Positions 25,384-34,884 of a stretch of 64,000 bases of DNA are shown one piece after another. The position numbers and the translations under genes are program-made. The stretch's first letter is position 1. Each line of letters opens with the position of its first letter. The notes under the pieces were generated by a model. It was given only the letters and a program-made list of their open reading frames with translations. It did no database searches and was not told the origin of the DNA. The stretch lies in assembly GCA_964419145.1 (NCBI GenBank), contig CAYQOM010000004.1, positions 1 to 64,000 of the forward strand, written 5' to 3'. Source of the DNA: UBA2336 sp964419145 (GTDB taxonomy: Bacteria > Bacteroidota > Bacteroidia > Cytophagales > Cyclobacteriaceae).

Positions 25384-26784
25384 ATGAAGAGTTACCGCGA
25401 ATTGATTGAACAAACCTTTGAGTTTCCCCAAAAGGAATTTAAGGTACGCGACCATGAATTACTCTTTAATGATGTTCCGCTTATGGACATCATCAAACAA
25501 TATGGCACCCCGTTGAAGTTGACTTACCTGCCACGCATCAGCGAAAACATTCGCTTTGCGCAAGCTACGTTCAATGCGGCCATGGAACGTTTCAAGTACA
25601 ATGGCAAATACACGTATTGTTATTGTACCAAATCCTCGCACTTCTCATTCATCTTGGAAGAGGCATTAAAAAACGATGTGCACATTGAAACGTCTTCTTC
25701 GTTTGATATTCCGATTGTACGTAGCTTGTACGATCGCGGAAAAATTTCAAAAGACACTTACATCATCTGCAATGGTTTTAAAATGCCGCTTTACCGGCAA
25801 TACATTACTGAATTGTTAAATGATGGTTTTACAAACTGTATTCCTATTCTGGATAACCTGAGCGAGATCGATCATTATGAAGCCAACGTGAACCAACCTT
25901 ACCAGGTGGGCATTCGTGTGGCGGCCGATGAAGAGCCCAAGTTTGAATTTTATACCTCCCGACTGGGCATACGGTACAGTGACATCAATTCGCTCTACCG
26001 CGATAAAATTGAAAAGAGTGAAAAGGCATCACTCAAAATGCTTCATTTCTTTATTAATACCGGTATAAAAGATACCGCTTACTACTGGAGTGAACTCAGC
26101 CGGTTTATTTTCAAATATTGCGAACTCAAAAAAATCTGCCCGTCTCTTGATTCCATCGATATCGGTGGCGGCTTTCCCATCAAACAATCGCTTTGGTTTA
26201 ACTACGACTACAAGTACATGATTGAGCAAATTGTAGAAAACATTAAATGGATTTGCGAAAAGAACAATGTAGCCGTACCTCATATTTTTACTGAATTTGG
26301 AAGCTTCACCGTTGGCGAAAGTGGAGCCGTGTTGTACAAGGTAGTGGATCAGAAACTTCAAAATGATAAGGAGCTTTGGTACATGATTGATGGCTCGTTC
26401 ATTACCCATTTGCCTGATGCCTGGGGACTGAACCAGAAGTACATTCTAATGGCTGTAAATAAATGGGATGATCCATACCATAAAGTAAATATGGGTGGCC
26501 TTACCTGCGACAGTCATGATTATTACAATTCAGAAGCCCACACTGGCGAAGTTTTCTTACCGATGATCAACGATGAAGAGCCCCTTTACATTGGCTTCTT
26601 TCATACGGGTGCCTACCAGGAATCGCTGGGAGGTTACGGGGGCATTCAGCATTGTTTAATTCCTGCACCCAAGCATGTGTTGATTGACCGGAACGAAGAC
26701 GGAGAGATTTCAACACAATTGTTTGCACCCGAGCAAACACAAGAAAGCATGTTGAAGGTGCTGGGGTATCCGGCTTCCAAATAA
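25384..26784 (+). CDS. PLP-dependent arginine decarboxylase
   Basis: The 466-residue protein is a fold-type III (alanine-racemase fold) decarboxylase. The PLP lysine is probably in YCYCTKSSHF; the phosphate loop is DIGGGFPIK and the C-terminal active-site part is GGLTCDSHDYY, where Cys-Asp is typical of the family. Such proteins in Bacteroidota are annotated as arginine decarboxylase, making agmatine. It is shorter than E. coli SpeA (658 residues), lacking the inserted helical domain. With arginase and the DHS-like protein nearby it probably feeds polyamine synthesis. Confidence 0.87.
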   Translation: MKSYRELIEQTFEFPQKEFKVRDHELLFNDVPLMDIIKQYGTPLKLTYLPRISENIRFAQATFNAAMERFKYNGKYTYCYCTKSSHFSFILEEALKNDVHIETSSSFDIPIVRSLYDRGKISKDTYIICNGFKMPLYRQYITELLNDGFTNCIPILDNLSEIDHYEANVNQPYQVGIRVAADEEPKFEFYTSRLGIRYSDINSLYRDKIEKSEKASLKMLHFFINTGIKDTAYYWSELSRFIFKYCELKKICPSLDSIDIGGGFPIKQSLWFNYDYKYMIEQIVENIKWICEKNNVAVPHIFTEFGSFTVGESGAVLYKVVDQKLQNDKELWYMIDGSFITHLPDAWGLNQKYILMAVNKWDDPYHKVNMGGLTCDSHDYYNSEAHTGEVFLPMINDEEPLYIGFFHTGAYQESLGGYGGIQHCLIPAPKHVLIDRNEDGEISTQLFAPEQTQESMLKVLGYPASK

Positions 26785-26797
26785 TGTGAAAAATAAA

Positions 26798-26823
26798 AAA
26801 AGCCGCTCTTTCGGGCGGCTTTT
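26798..26823. terminator. bidirectional rho-independent terminator
   Basis: AAAAGCCGC and GCGGCTTTT form a 9-bp stem around an 8-base loop, with A- and T-runs on each side. It serves the arginine decarboxylase (plus) and the convergent porin gene (minus). Confidence 0.88.
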
Positions 26824-26842
26824 CTGTTTAGTTGCAATTTTG

Positions 26843-28171
26843 TTAGAAGGCGATCACTGCCTCGATCATAATACCTTTGAATTCTCCACCATTGAAGCGA
26901 GCGTTTGCACCTGTCCAAGCGGTAGGTTCATCATTATAGTTCTGTTTTACATACTCAATTTTGGTCAGCACGTTTTTGGTTAAGAACCATCCGCCACCAA
27001 TATTCAATCTGTCAATCTTCTGCTCAACAGTAGCAGCTTCGCTGAACTTACCACTTACTGTATTGTAGCGGCCACCCAGGTAGAATTGCTCGGTTGCACC
27101 AAATCTGTACAGTAATTCACCAGCTATCTGTGTAAATGATCCATCATTATTAGGAACGTCTTTACCACCTGCTACTTCGTATACTCCAAAGAACTCGAGG
27201 CCTTTGAATTTTACAAATGGGTTAACCTGTATAGCGGTGAGCTTTTGGAAGCGTGCATTGAAGCGACCATCAAAGTCGGTTCCCACGTTTGTTGTTGCAG
27301 GAACAGCATTCGGATCAGCAATTGTTCTCATCACGTTATAATACCTGGAACCTGCGCGGTCGCCACCGTACAACCATGTACCTGTATTAACTCCACTATT
27401 CATGTACCATGAGCCAGTTAAGCGTACTCTCAAATCATCATTGATCTGTTTGTCATAACCCAGTTTACCATAGAAAGAAGGTTTGTTATCAGCCACTGCA
27501 GCAGTGGTTGTTTGTTGGGTTACTACGTTCTGGTTTAGTTTACCGTTGCTTAAACCCAGTACCACTAAAAAGCCACTGTGTTGCACCGTTACTTCACCAA
27601 ATGCCTCGGTTGAGAAAGCATCCATAATGTAGTTTTCAACGAAAGGATTAAACAAAGCCCTTGCGTTATCGGATCTTCTGAAATGCGCATCGCCATAGTT
27701 AAACTCATCTAAACCAATTGTGATGGTCGTGTGTTTCATAATGCCTTCCAGGAATCCTTCCTTGATGAAATCAAGTTTGTCTATTTGCATAAAACCACCT
27801 TTGATCCACGCTTCATTGTGGTGCCGGGCTGAAAGATAGGTACGTAAGTGCATGCGCACACCATCGTGCAATTGTACATCCAGGTTCAGGTTAGCTGTGG
27901 GAAGGTTAAAGTCTGAACCAAGTTCAACTAAATTGTTGGCTGTGTTGCTGTGCTTCAAACTCTGAAACTGCATGGCAAAGTCACCACCTACACGCACACC
28001 AAAACCTTCGAATTTTACGGTATCCTCCTTGGAGGCTTCAAATACATTAACACCATTTTTATCGTTGGTGCGATAGAACTGTATCGGAGCATATTGCGCC
28101 AATGCAGTTCCACTCAAAACCATCAGCATCAAAATGCCAACTAGGGTTATTTTAGAGATATTCGTTTTCAT
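26843..28171 (-). CDS. outer-membrane porin
   Basis: The 442-residue protein starts with a signal peptide (LVGILMLMVLSGTALAQ) and is rich in alternating beta-strand segments ending in an aromatic residue (IMIEAVIAF at the C terminus), typical of a beta-barrel. Motifs such as FEGFGVRVGGDFAMQFQ, HNEAWIKGGFMQIDKLDFIKEG and GLDEFNYGDAHFRRSDNARALF resemble large 16/18-strand porins, possibly of the phosphate-selective type; substrate cannot be read from the sequence. It follows yceI with a 59-base gap on the same strand. Confidence 0.85.
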   Translation of the reverse strand: MKTNISKITLVGILMLMVLSGTALAQYAPIQFYRTNDKNGVNVFEASKEDTVKFEGFGVRVGGDFAMQFQSLKHSNTANNLVELGSDFNLPTANLNLDVQLHDGVRMHLRTYLSARHHNEAWIKGGFMQIDKLDFIKEGFLEGIMKHTTITIGLDEFNYGDAHFRRSDNARALFNPFVENYIMDAFSTEAFGEVTVQHSGFLVVLGLSNGKLNQNVVTQQTTTAAVADNKPSFYGKLGYDKQINDDLRVRLTGSWYMNSGVNTGTWLYGGDRAGSRYYNVMRTIADPNAVPATTNVGTDFDGRFNARFQKLTAIQVNPFVKFKGLEFFGVYEVAGGKDVPNNDGSFTQIAGELLYRFGATEQFYLGGRYNTVSGKFSEAATVEQKIDRLNIGGGWFLTKNVLTKIEYVKQNYNDEPTAWTGANARFNGGEFKGIMIEAVIAF

Positions 28172-28230
28172 TTTATTATTTTTTAAGTTTTAAGGTTTGT
28201 TTAATTGTTTTGTTTGACTAACTGGTTTTG

Positions 28231-28827
28231 TTACAAATTGTTTGATGAATTGGTTAAGGTTAAATTAAAGTTCACGGTTACTTCTTCACCCACTTTTACG
28301 GTTCCCATCATGGCGGTAGGTGGCACCATGTTGAAGTCTTTCATATTCAATTTTCTTGATCCGATGATCTGAACATCGCCATTAGCCAATACTTTTCCTT
28401 TTGCCGTAAGTTCAACGGGTTTGGAGGTGCCGGCCATGGTTAGGGTACCACTAGCTATAATGGTGTACTCGGCACCGCTGGCTGTGATTTTGGCACTGGT
28501 TAGTTTATACTGAATGTTCGGGTTCTTATCGGAGTTGAAGGCTTCCCATGTTTTGTTATCCATGATTTTACCTTTGGTACTCTTGATGCTGGTTACCGGA
28601 ATTTTTACGGTTACATCTTTGATCTCGGTAAGTTTCTTATCCTGAAGGGTGATGGTGGCTTTGGCCTCAGTCTGGGTAACATCCGATTCCCAATCGTGAA
28701 GAGTTGAACTTCCTTGTACGGTGAGTTTATATTCCTTTATAGAATAAGTAGTCTGCGCAAATGCTGCCAACGGCAGTAAAAACACAATCACCAGGATCAT
28801 TAAGGGGTTTTTTCGGTTCGTCTTCAT
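28231..28827 (-). CDS. YceI-family periplasmic protein
   Basis: The 198-residue protein has a signal peptide (LMILVIVFLLPLAAFAQ) and the YceI lipocalin-like beta barrel: SSTLHDWESDV near the start, IPVTSIKSTKGKIMDNKTWEAFNSDKNPNIQYK, and GTLTMAGTSKPVEL. YceI proteins bind isoprenoid lipids such as quinones. Tandem FNR-type boxes lie upstream, so the gene probably belongs to the same low-oxygen regulon as nos and usp. Confidence 0.92.
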   Translation of the reverse strand: MKTNRKNPLMILVIVFLLPLAAFAQTTYSIKEYKLTVQGSSTLHDWESDVTQTEAKATITLQDKKLTEIKDVTVKIPVTSIKSTKGKIMDNKTWEAFNSDKNPNIQYKLTSAKITASGAEYTIIASGTLTMAGTSKPVELTAKGKVLANGDVQIIGSRKLNMKDFNMVPPTAMMGTVKVGEEVTVNFNLTLTNSSNNL

Positions 28828-28883
28828 AACAGTTTGTGTTTTGTTTGATGCCCTAAAAGTATAGGCACAATACGGGCTAGTAG

Positions 28884-28919
28884 CTGATTGCAGTCAGCGA
28901 AAGAGTTGATTTATATCAG
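28884..28919. promoter_or_regulatory. tandem FNR/CRP-family boxes upstream of yceI
   Basis: CTGAT-TGCA-GTCAG (28884-28897) and TTGAT-TTAT-ATCAG (28906-28919) have centres 22 bp apart, the same spacing as before usp. They lie 57-92 bases upstream of the yceI start. The rest of the 324-base gap to the divergent EF-G-like gene shows no other feature I can support. Confidence 0.65.
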
Positions 28920-29151
28920 TAAAAAAGCGGGTTTTTATCAGGCTTAAACGATTTGAAGTTTGGGTTCCCTTTTTGAATATTTCTTCATAATTTCAATTCC
29001 CTTTCTCAAAAAACGTCTCACGTAAACATCCGACCCATGGAAAAACAGTGTGAGCGCATTTTCCTATCAAATTCAAGGTTGACACAACAAACGTGTGCGC
29101 CAGCCGCAGGGGGGATAATCCATTCCATTTTGCCATTAAAATCCTACGCAT

Positions 29152-31278
29152 ATGAAAGTCTATGATGAAAAACACCTGAAAAACATTGTATTGTTGGGAG
29201 CCCCGAAAAGCGGCAAGACGCTTCTTGCCGAAGACATGATTTTTGAAGCCGGTATCACCCACCGCAGAGGAACCATTGAAGGAAAAAACACCGTATCCGA
29301 TTTCCATGAAATTGAACAAGAACGAGGCAACTCCATTTTTGCCACCGTACTGCACACCGAATGGCGCGATTATAAAATCAACATCATAGACACACCGGGG
29401 TTTGACGACTTTGCCGGAGAAATGATTTCATCCATACGCGTGGCAGATACCTGCGTGGTGGTGATTAACGCACAACACGGTGTTGAAGTCAGTACTGAGC
29501 TGATCTGGAATTATGTAGATAAGTTTAATCAGCCCGTCATTTTTGCCATCAACCAGGTAGATCATCCGAAATCCAATTTTGATGATGCACTGGAGTCATT
29601 AAAACAAACCTTTGGCAGCGCGGTAACGCAAATGCAATACCCCGTAAACCAAGGCGAGGGGTTTAATGCCATTATCGATCTCTTGAAAATGGTAATGTAT
29701 AAGTTTCCTGAAGAAGGTGGCAAACCTGAAAAACTTCCGATACCGGATTCAGAAAAAGAAAAAGCCAATCGCCTACATAATGAGTTGGTAGAAAAAGCTG
29801 CTGAGAACGATGAGAAGTTGATGGAAAAATATTTTGAGAAAGGCACCCTGGATGAAGATGAAATGCGCGAAGGGCTTAAGCTGGGTATGATACACCACGA
29901 TGTATTTCCGGTGTTTGTGATGTCGGCCAAGAAAAATATGGGTAGCGGTCGTATGATGGGCTTCATCGATAACGTAGCGCCCTCACCGCTTGAGGCTAAA
30001 CCTGAAATCACCACCGATGGACAAGAACTTGCCTACGACCGCACCAAACCCACCGCATTATTTGTTTTCAAAACCCATATTGAACCAAACCTGGGCAAGC
30101 TCTCGTTCTTTAAAGTTATATCTGGTGAAGTGAATTCTTCATCAGAACTAATCAATAGCCAAACCGGTGCTACCGAAAAATTTCACCAACTCTTTATCAT
30201 GGATGGTAAAACCCGAAACCCGGTTGATAAACTGGTGGCCGGTGATATTGGGGCAACGCTAAAATTAAAAGACACCTACACTAACCAAACCCTACACGCT
30301 AAAGGATTTGATGTTACCATCGAACCCATTGAATATCCTGCTCCACGTATTCGTACGGCTGTGGTGGCACAAAGCAAAGGCGATGATGAAAAAATTGGCG
30401 AAGTGTTGGCCAAGATTCACCAAGAAGATCCCACTATCGAAGTTGGTTATTCACGTGAATTAAAACAATTGATTATTGCGGCCCAGGGCGAAATGCACTT
30501 GGCGGTGTGTAAGTGGTATCTTGAAAATGTATATAAACTTCATGTCGATTTTGTTTCACCGCGCATCTCCTATCGCGAAACCATTCGCAAACCGGCACAA
30601 GCTATGTACCGCCATAAGAAACAATCGGGTGGTGCAGGACAGTTTGGTGAAGTGCATTTAAAAATCGAACCATACTATGAAGGTATGGCCGAACCGACTG
30701 AATTTTCGGTTCGCGGTAAAGAAGTGATCGACCTGGAGTGGGGAGGCAAACTTGTTTTCTATAATTGTATTGTCGGAGGTGTGATTGATGCCCGCTTTAT
30801 TCCTTCTATACTAAAAGGCGTAATGGAAAAAATGGAAGAAGGTCCGATTACCGGTTCGTATGTACGGGATGTTCGGGTTATGGTATTCGATGGTAAAATG
30901 CACCCGGTAGATTCAAACGACATCTCCTTTAAAATTGCCGGCATGATGGCTTTCAGGGAAGCGTTTATGAATGCCGAGCCCGCCTTAATGGAACCGATAT
31001 ACGACCTGGAAATTTTAGTACCCGAAGAAATTATGGGTGAAGTGATGGGCGATTTACAAACCCGCAGGTCGTTGATCATGGGCATTGATTCAAAAGGCAA
31101 CTACCAGATTATAAAAGCCCGCACACCACTGGCCGAACTGGATCGCTACTCTACTACCCTGCGATCGTTGTCGCAAGGCCGGGCAAGCTTCTCACAAAAG
31201 TTTGCCGAGTTTGCCCAGGTGCCATTTGAAATTCAGCAAAAGCTGGCCAAAGAACTACACGAAGTAGAGATGGCTTAA
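29152..31278 (+). CDS. elongation factor G-like translational GTPase
   Basis: The 708-residue protein has the EF-G domain plan. G1 is APKSGKTL, the switch region EQERGNSIFAT replaces ERGITI, G3 is DTPGFDDF, and G4 is NQVD rather than NKVD/NKCD. Domain IV/V elements (SGGAGQFGEVHLKIEP, EPIYDLEILVPEEIMGEVMGDLQTRRS) are intact. This is the EF-G-like (FusA2) branch, distinct from the canonical fusA of the str operon; its role in translocation is not established. A good terminator follows. Confidence 0.92.
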   Translation: MKVYDEKHLKNIVLLGAPKSGKTLLAEDMIFEAGITHRRGTIEGKNTVSDFHEIEQERGNSIFATVLHTEWRDYKINIIDTPGFDDFAGEMISSIRVADTCVVVINAQHGVEVSTELIWNYVDKFNQPVIFAINQVDHPKSNFDDALESLKQTFGSAVTQMQYPVNQGEGFNAIIDLLKMVMYKFPEEGGKPEKLPIPDSEKEKANRLHNELVEKAAENDEKLMEKYFEKGTLDEDEMREGLKLGMIHHDVFPVFVMSAKKNMGSGRMMGFIDNVAPSPLEAKPEITTDGQELAYDRTKPTALFVFKTHIEPNLGKLSFFKVISGEVNSSSELINSQTGATEKFHQLFIMDGKTRNPVDKLVAGDIGATLKLKDTYTNQTLHAKGFDVTIEPIEYPAPRIRTAVVAQSKGDDEKIGEVLAKIHQEDPTIEVGYSRELKQLIIAAQGEMHLAVCKWYLENVYKLHVDFVSPRISYRETIRKPAQAMYRHKKQSGGAGQFGEVHLKIEPYYEGMAEPTEFSVRGKEVIDLEWGGKLVFYNCIVGGVIDARFIPSILKGVMEKMEEGPITGSYVRDVRVMVFDGKMHPVDSNDISFKIAGMMAFREAFMNAEPALMEPIYDLEILVPEEIMGEVMGDLQTRRSLIMGIDSKGNYQIIKARTPLAELDRYSTTLRSLSQGRASFSQKFAEFAQVPFEIQQKLAKELHEVEMA

Positions 31279-31297
31279 TCAACCCATATGTTTAATG

Positions 31298-31332
31298 AAT
31301 AGTCGCCCCACACCCGGGGCGATTATTTTTTC
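31298..31332 (+). terminator. rho-independent terminator of the EF-G-like gene
   Basis: AATAGTCGCCCC and GGGGCGATTATT form a 12-bp stem with one mismatch and a 5-base loop, followed by a T-run. Confidence 0.88.
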
Positions 31333-31436
31333 TTGCCTAAAACCTTACATCATCCCTCAATTCCTACACCGTTCAACAAGGTTGCACTGGCAGAGGTATC
31401 GTTTTTTCTTAGTTTTACGCCAAACCAATTACCCCG

Positions 31437-32186
31437 TTGAGTAACGCCATTGTTATCATACCCACGTATAACGAACGCGAGAACGTTCGGCTCATTATTG
31501 AGGCTGTGCTGGCTTTACCCCGTGAGGTAGACATCCTGATTGTAGATGACAATTCACCGGACGGAACTGCTTCTATTGTTGAGGAACTGCAAACCAAAAT
31601 CAACGTAAGCGAAACGCGATTACACTTACTTAAGCGCGCGGGCAAACAGGGGCTGGGCACCGCTTACATTGCCGGGTTTAAATATGCATTGGAAAAAGGG
31701 TACGCTTTTATTCTGGAAATGGATGCCGACTTCTCACATGACCCGAAAGATTTGGTACGATTGATTGACGCATGCGAGACCGAATCAACTGATATGGCCA
31801 TTGGCAGTCGGTATGTAACGGGCGTAAACGTGGTAAACTGGCCGATGGGGCGCGTGCTGCTTTCTTGGTTTGCCAGTTGGTATGTACGATTAATCACCTC
31901 TATGCCCGTGTTTGATACCACAGCCGGTTTCATTTGCTACCGCAGAAAGGTTTTGGAAACCATTCCGTTGGATGAAATTAAATTTGTAGGCTATGCTTTC
32001 CAAATTGAGTTGAAGTTTAAAACCTGGAAATACGGTTTCAAGCTAAAGGAAATACCCATTATCTTTACTGAACGTACACGCGGCCAATCGAAAATGTCGG
32101 CAGGAATTTTTAAAGAAGCTTTTTTTGGTGTGCTGCAACTGGAGATTGGAAGTTGGTTCCGCAAATACAAAGTCAATCATACGTGA
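31437..32186 (+). CDS. polyprenol monophosphomannose synthase (GT2)
   Basis: A 249-residue DPM1-like glycosyltransferase beginning at a TTG (SNAIVIIPTYNERENV follows). The GT-A nucleotide site is VDDNSPDGT, the metal-binding motif MDADFSHDP, and the acceptor region GSRYVTG ... FDTTAGFICYRR ... ERTRGQSKMS matches family members that transfer mannose or a related sugar from GDP-sugar to polyprenol phosphate. It lacks C-terminal membrane helices. Its stop shares a base with the next start codon (TGATG), so the two genes are translationally coupled. Confidence 0.9.
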   Translation: MSNAIVIIPTYNERENVRLIIEAVLALPREVDILIVDDNSPDGTASIVEELQTKINVSETRLHLLKRAGKQGLGTAYIAGFKYALEKGYAFILEMDADFSHDPKDLVRLIDACETESTDMAIGSRYVTGVNVVNWPMGRVLLSWFASWYVRLITSMPVFDTTAGFICYRRKVLETIPLDEIKFVGYAFQIELKFKTWKYGFKLKEIPIIFTERTRGQSKMSAGIFKEAFFGVLQLEIGSWFRKYKVNHT

Positions 32187-33652
32187 TGTTTAAAAAACTG
32201 GGTAAATACGTATTGCTTCCATTGGCTCTACTTTACCTGTTACTGCTCATTCCAGACACTGATCCATCACAACCTCAAGTAGCGGAAGCAAAACCATTTA
32301 TCTGGAACATGGATGAGCGATGGAAATCCCTCGAAACTTCTTTTGCCGCACTGAAAAACTTGCCACAACATGAAAAAGATTCCCTGTACAAAGTTCAGAT
32401 GCTCATCCTTGAGGAACAGGTAAGTCAATTGATGCACGACAGTTTAGTCAAACTCAATGATCCACGGTTAAACCAAATCCTCGATGCCTTTTTTGAAACG
32501 GCACCTGTTGTTGCGGCCACCCGACAAACCGACACGCATGTGGCCGTTTATAACCGGTTTCGAAAATTCATTAAAGAACAATCGCGGAACTGGAATCCAA
32601 ATGAACCATCTTATCGGAACAGCCTTTACAGATTAATGTATGGCATGCGTGCTGCCGTTGAGGAAGTGCTGCTTCAGACGGACACACTGAACTTCAATCC
32701 CGTTCAAGTGGTAAAAGATGAACCCTCGGCTACACCCTCCACCCTGCTTCAGGGCATTCGTGTTCACAGTGGCGACTTATTGGTATCGCGAGGTGGTGCA
32801 GAAGTTTCGGCTTTCATTTCACGCGGTAACGATTACCCTGGGAATTTTTCGCATGTGGCATTGCTGCATGTGAGTGAAGATGGTAATGCCAGTTTCATTG
32901 AAGCACATATCGAAAAAGGTGTGGCCATCGCTACCGCAGAAGAATATTTGAAAGATAAAAAACTACGCTTCATGGTATTACGGCCACGTGCCGATTTACC
33001 TCAGGTAAAAGAAAATCCGTTGCTTCCCCATCAGGCCGCACAGTTTGCCATACAGGAATCAGAAAAACGACATATCCCCTACGATTTTAAAATGGATTTT
33101 TATGATTCAACCGCTATGTTCTGTTCGGAGGTTGGATCGTTTGCTTATAAGAAACACGGTATTCAACTGTGGCAAGCAGAATCCACCATCTCATCAATGG
33201 GTACCGCAAGTTGGCTAAACACGTTTGGCGTTGAAAATTTTGTAACGCAAATGCCCTCCGACCTGGAGTATGATCCGCAACTTGCTATTGTTGCAGAATG
33301 GTGCGATCCAGAAACATTGTTCAAGGACCATTTGGACAATGCAGTAATGGATGCCCTGTTAGAACGCGCCAACAACGGAGAAGAGATTACGTATTCAGCC
33401 TGGCTTTTACCTGTCGCACGCATGGTGAAAGGATACTCCATGCTTCAAAATGCATTCGGCAAACCCGGAATCATTCCGGAAGGCATGAGTGCGACACGGG
33501 CGTTAAAGAATAATTCATTTGTAGAAATGTATCAGCAGGTGCGATCAGGTACCGAAGAAAAAGTAAATACTTTTATTCAAATGAACGGCTACCGGCCACC
33601 GTATTGGCAGTTGGTAGCGTTTGCAGAAGAAGCAACAGATCTGATTGATTGA
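32186..33652 (+). CDS. YiiX-like permuted papain-fold amidase
   Basis: The ATG at 32186 overlaps the previous stop (TGATG); the frame extends further back to 32153 but the N terminus MFKKLGKYVLLPLALLYLLLLI is a clear signal anchor. The 488-residue protein has a helical N-terminal half and a permuted NlpC/P60-like domain: His in NFSHVALLH, then the nucleophile Cys in AMFCSEVGSFAY. Such YiiX/YebB-type enzymes hydrolyse amide or ester bonds in lipids or peptidoglycan. Coupling to a lipid-linked mannosyltransferase suggests an envelope role. Confidence 0.82.
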   Translation: MFKKLGKYVLLPLALLYLLLLIPDTDPSQPQVAEAKPFIWNMDERWKSLETSFAALKNLPQHEKDSLYKVQMLILEEQVSQLMHDSLVKLNDPRLNQILDAFFETAPVVAATRQTDTHVAVYNRFRKFIKEQSRNWNPNEPSYRNSLYRLMYGMRAAVEEVLLQTDTLNFNPVQVVKDEPSATPSTLLQGIRVHSGDLLVSRGGAEVSAFISRGNDYPGNFSHVALLHVSEDGNASFIEAHIEKGVAIATAEEYLKDKKLRFMVLRPRADLPQVKENPLLPHQAAQFAIQESEKRHIPYDFKMDFYDSTAMFCSEVGSFAYKKHGIQLWQAESTISSMGTASWLNTFGVENFVTQMPSDLEYDPQLAIVAEWCDPETLFKDHLDNAVMDALLERANNGEEITYSAWLLPVARMVKGYSMLQNAFGKPGIIPEGMSATRALKNNSFVEMYQQVRSGTEEKVNTFIQMNGYRPPYWQLVAFAEEATDLID

Positions 33653-34873
33653 CTAATCAAACCGTATCGCCTTTATCGGATTAATACTCGCGATGATGGC
33701 CGTAGGCAACAGTAATACAACGGTTACAATCATAAAGGTAAGCAGGTTCAAAACCAGTACCATTTCCCAATGCCAGCTGATGGGCACAAAGCTCATGTAA
33801 TAGTCTTGCGGATTGAGCTTGATCCACTTAAACCGGTCTTGTAAAAAACAAAAGCCTAACCCGATCAGGTTACCCAACAATAATCCTTTCACAACGAGGT
33901 TAACTCCGTTATATACAAACACATTTCGGATAACGCGGTTGGTTGCACCCAACGCCTTGAGCATGCCGATCATCTGGGTGCGTTCCATGACCAGGATGAG
34001 AATAACCGAGATCATATTCACACACACAACTGTAAGTATAACGCCCAGTAAAATATTTACCTGTCGGCTTAACAAATGCAGCCATTCAAACACCTGGATG
34101 TACTTATCACTTACCGGCTGTACATTCTGATCGAAGTCGATGGTTTCACCAATGGTTAATGCAATATCTTCAATACGATTGACGTCACTTACAAATAATT
34201 CAATTCCACCGGCCACGCTGTCGGCCCACTCGTTTAAGCGGGCAATCAACCGGATATCTCCGATGATGATCTTTCCATCAAAATACTCGGATAGATTGGT
34301 TTCATAAATGCCCACCACATTCAATCGCCTGAAGCGAGGGGGATTCTGAAAAAAATGAACGATCACCTGATCACCCACTTCGGCTCTTATCTTGCGGGCG
34401 ATAACCGAGCTAAGCATCACTTCGTTGGCATACCCACTGTCGGGTAAATGAAGAAACCGCCCCGCCACCATATTATCCTGAAACACGGTTGAGTCGTAGG
34501 ATTTACCAACGCCTTTCAACACCACCCCCAATACCTCATCATCGGTTTTGATCAAGCCCGCTTTGTGTGCAAATTCCTGCGCATGCCTTACCCCCGGGTA
34601 CACCGAATAATTGTTAAACAAATCAATGTTGATGTCCATGGGCGTTTCTTCCATGGAATTGTTCATGGTGAACTTGGTGACCAACATATGCCCACTGAAG
34701 CTGTAGATTTTATTCTTCACCGTATCCTGAAAACCCCGCATGATCAGGAAGGAGATAATAGCCGCCCCCAAGCCAATGCCAATGCTGGCCACCGCAATTT
34801 TGTGGATGGTTGATGAAAACCCCTCACCGGTTTGTTTGCTGATGCGCTTGGATATGAAGTAAGAGAGGTTCAA
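33653..34873 (-). CDS. LolC/LolE-type ABC transporter permease
   Basis: A 406-residue membrane protein with one N-terminal helix (about 25-45), a large periplasmic MacB-like domain, and three C-terminal helices in the FtsX fold (VNILLGVILTVVCVNMISVILILVMERTQMIGMLKALGAT). The N-terminal MNLSYFISKRI is typical of lipoprotein-release permeases that hand lipoproteins to the outer membrane. No ATPase gene is adjacent. It ends one base after the amidase gene and is divergent, by only 11 bases, from the NamZ gene. Confidence 0.88.
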   Translation of the reverse strand: MNLSYFISKRISKQTGEGFSSTIHKIAVASIGIGLGAAIISFLIMRGFQDTVKNKIYSFSGHMLVTKFTMNNSMEETPMDINIDLFNNYSVYPGVRHAQEFAHKAGLIKTDDEVLGVVLKGVGKSYDSTVFQDNMVAGRFLHLPDSGYANEVMLSSVIARKIRAEVGDQVIVHFFQNPPRFRRLNVVGIYETNLSEYFDGKIIIGDIRLIARLNEWADSVAGGIELFVSDVNRIEDIALTIGETIDFDQNVQPVSDKYIQVFEWLHLLSRQVNILLGVILTVVCVNMISVILILVMERTQMIGMLKALGATNRVIRNVFVYNGVNLVVKGLLLGNLIGLGFCFLQDRFKWIKLNPQDYYMSFVPISWHWEMVLVLNLLTFMIVTVVLLLPTAIIASINPIKAIRFD

Positions 34874-34884
34874 CTTTGGGATAA

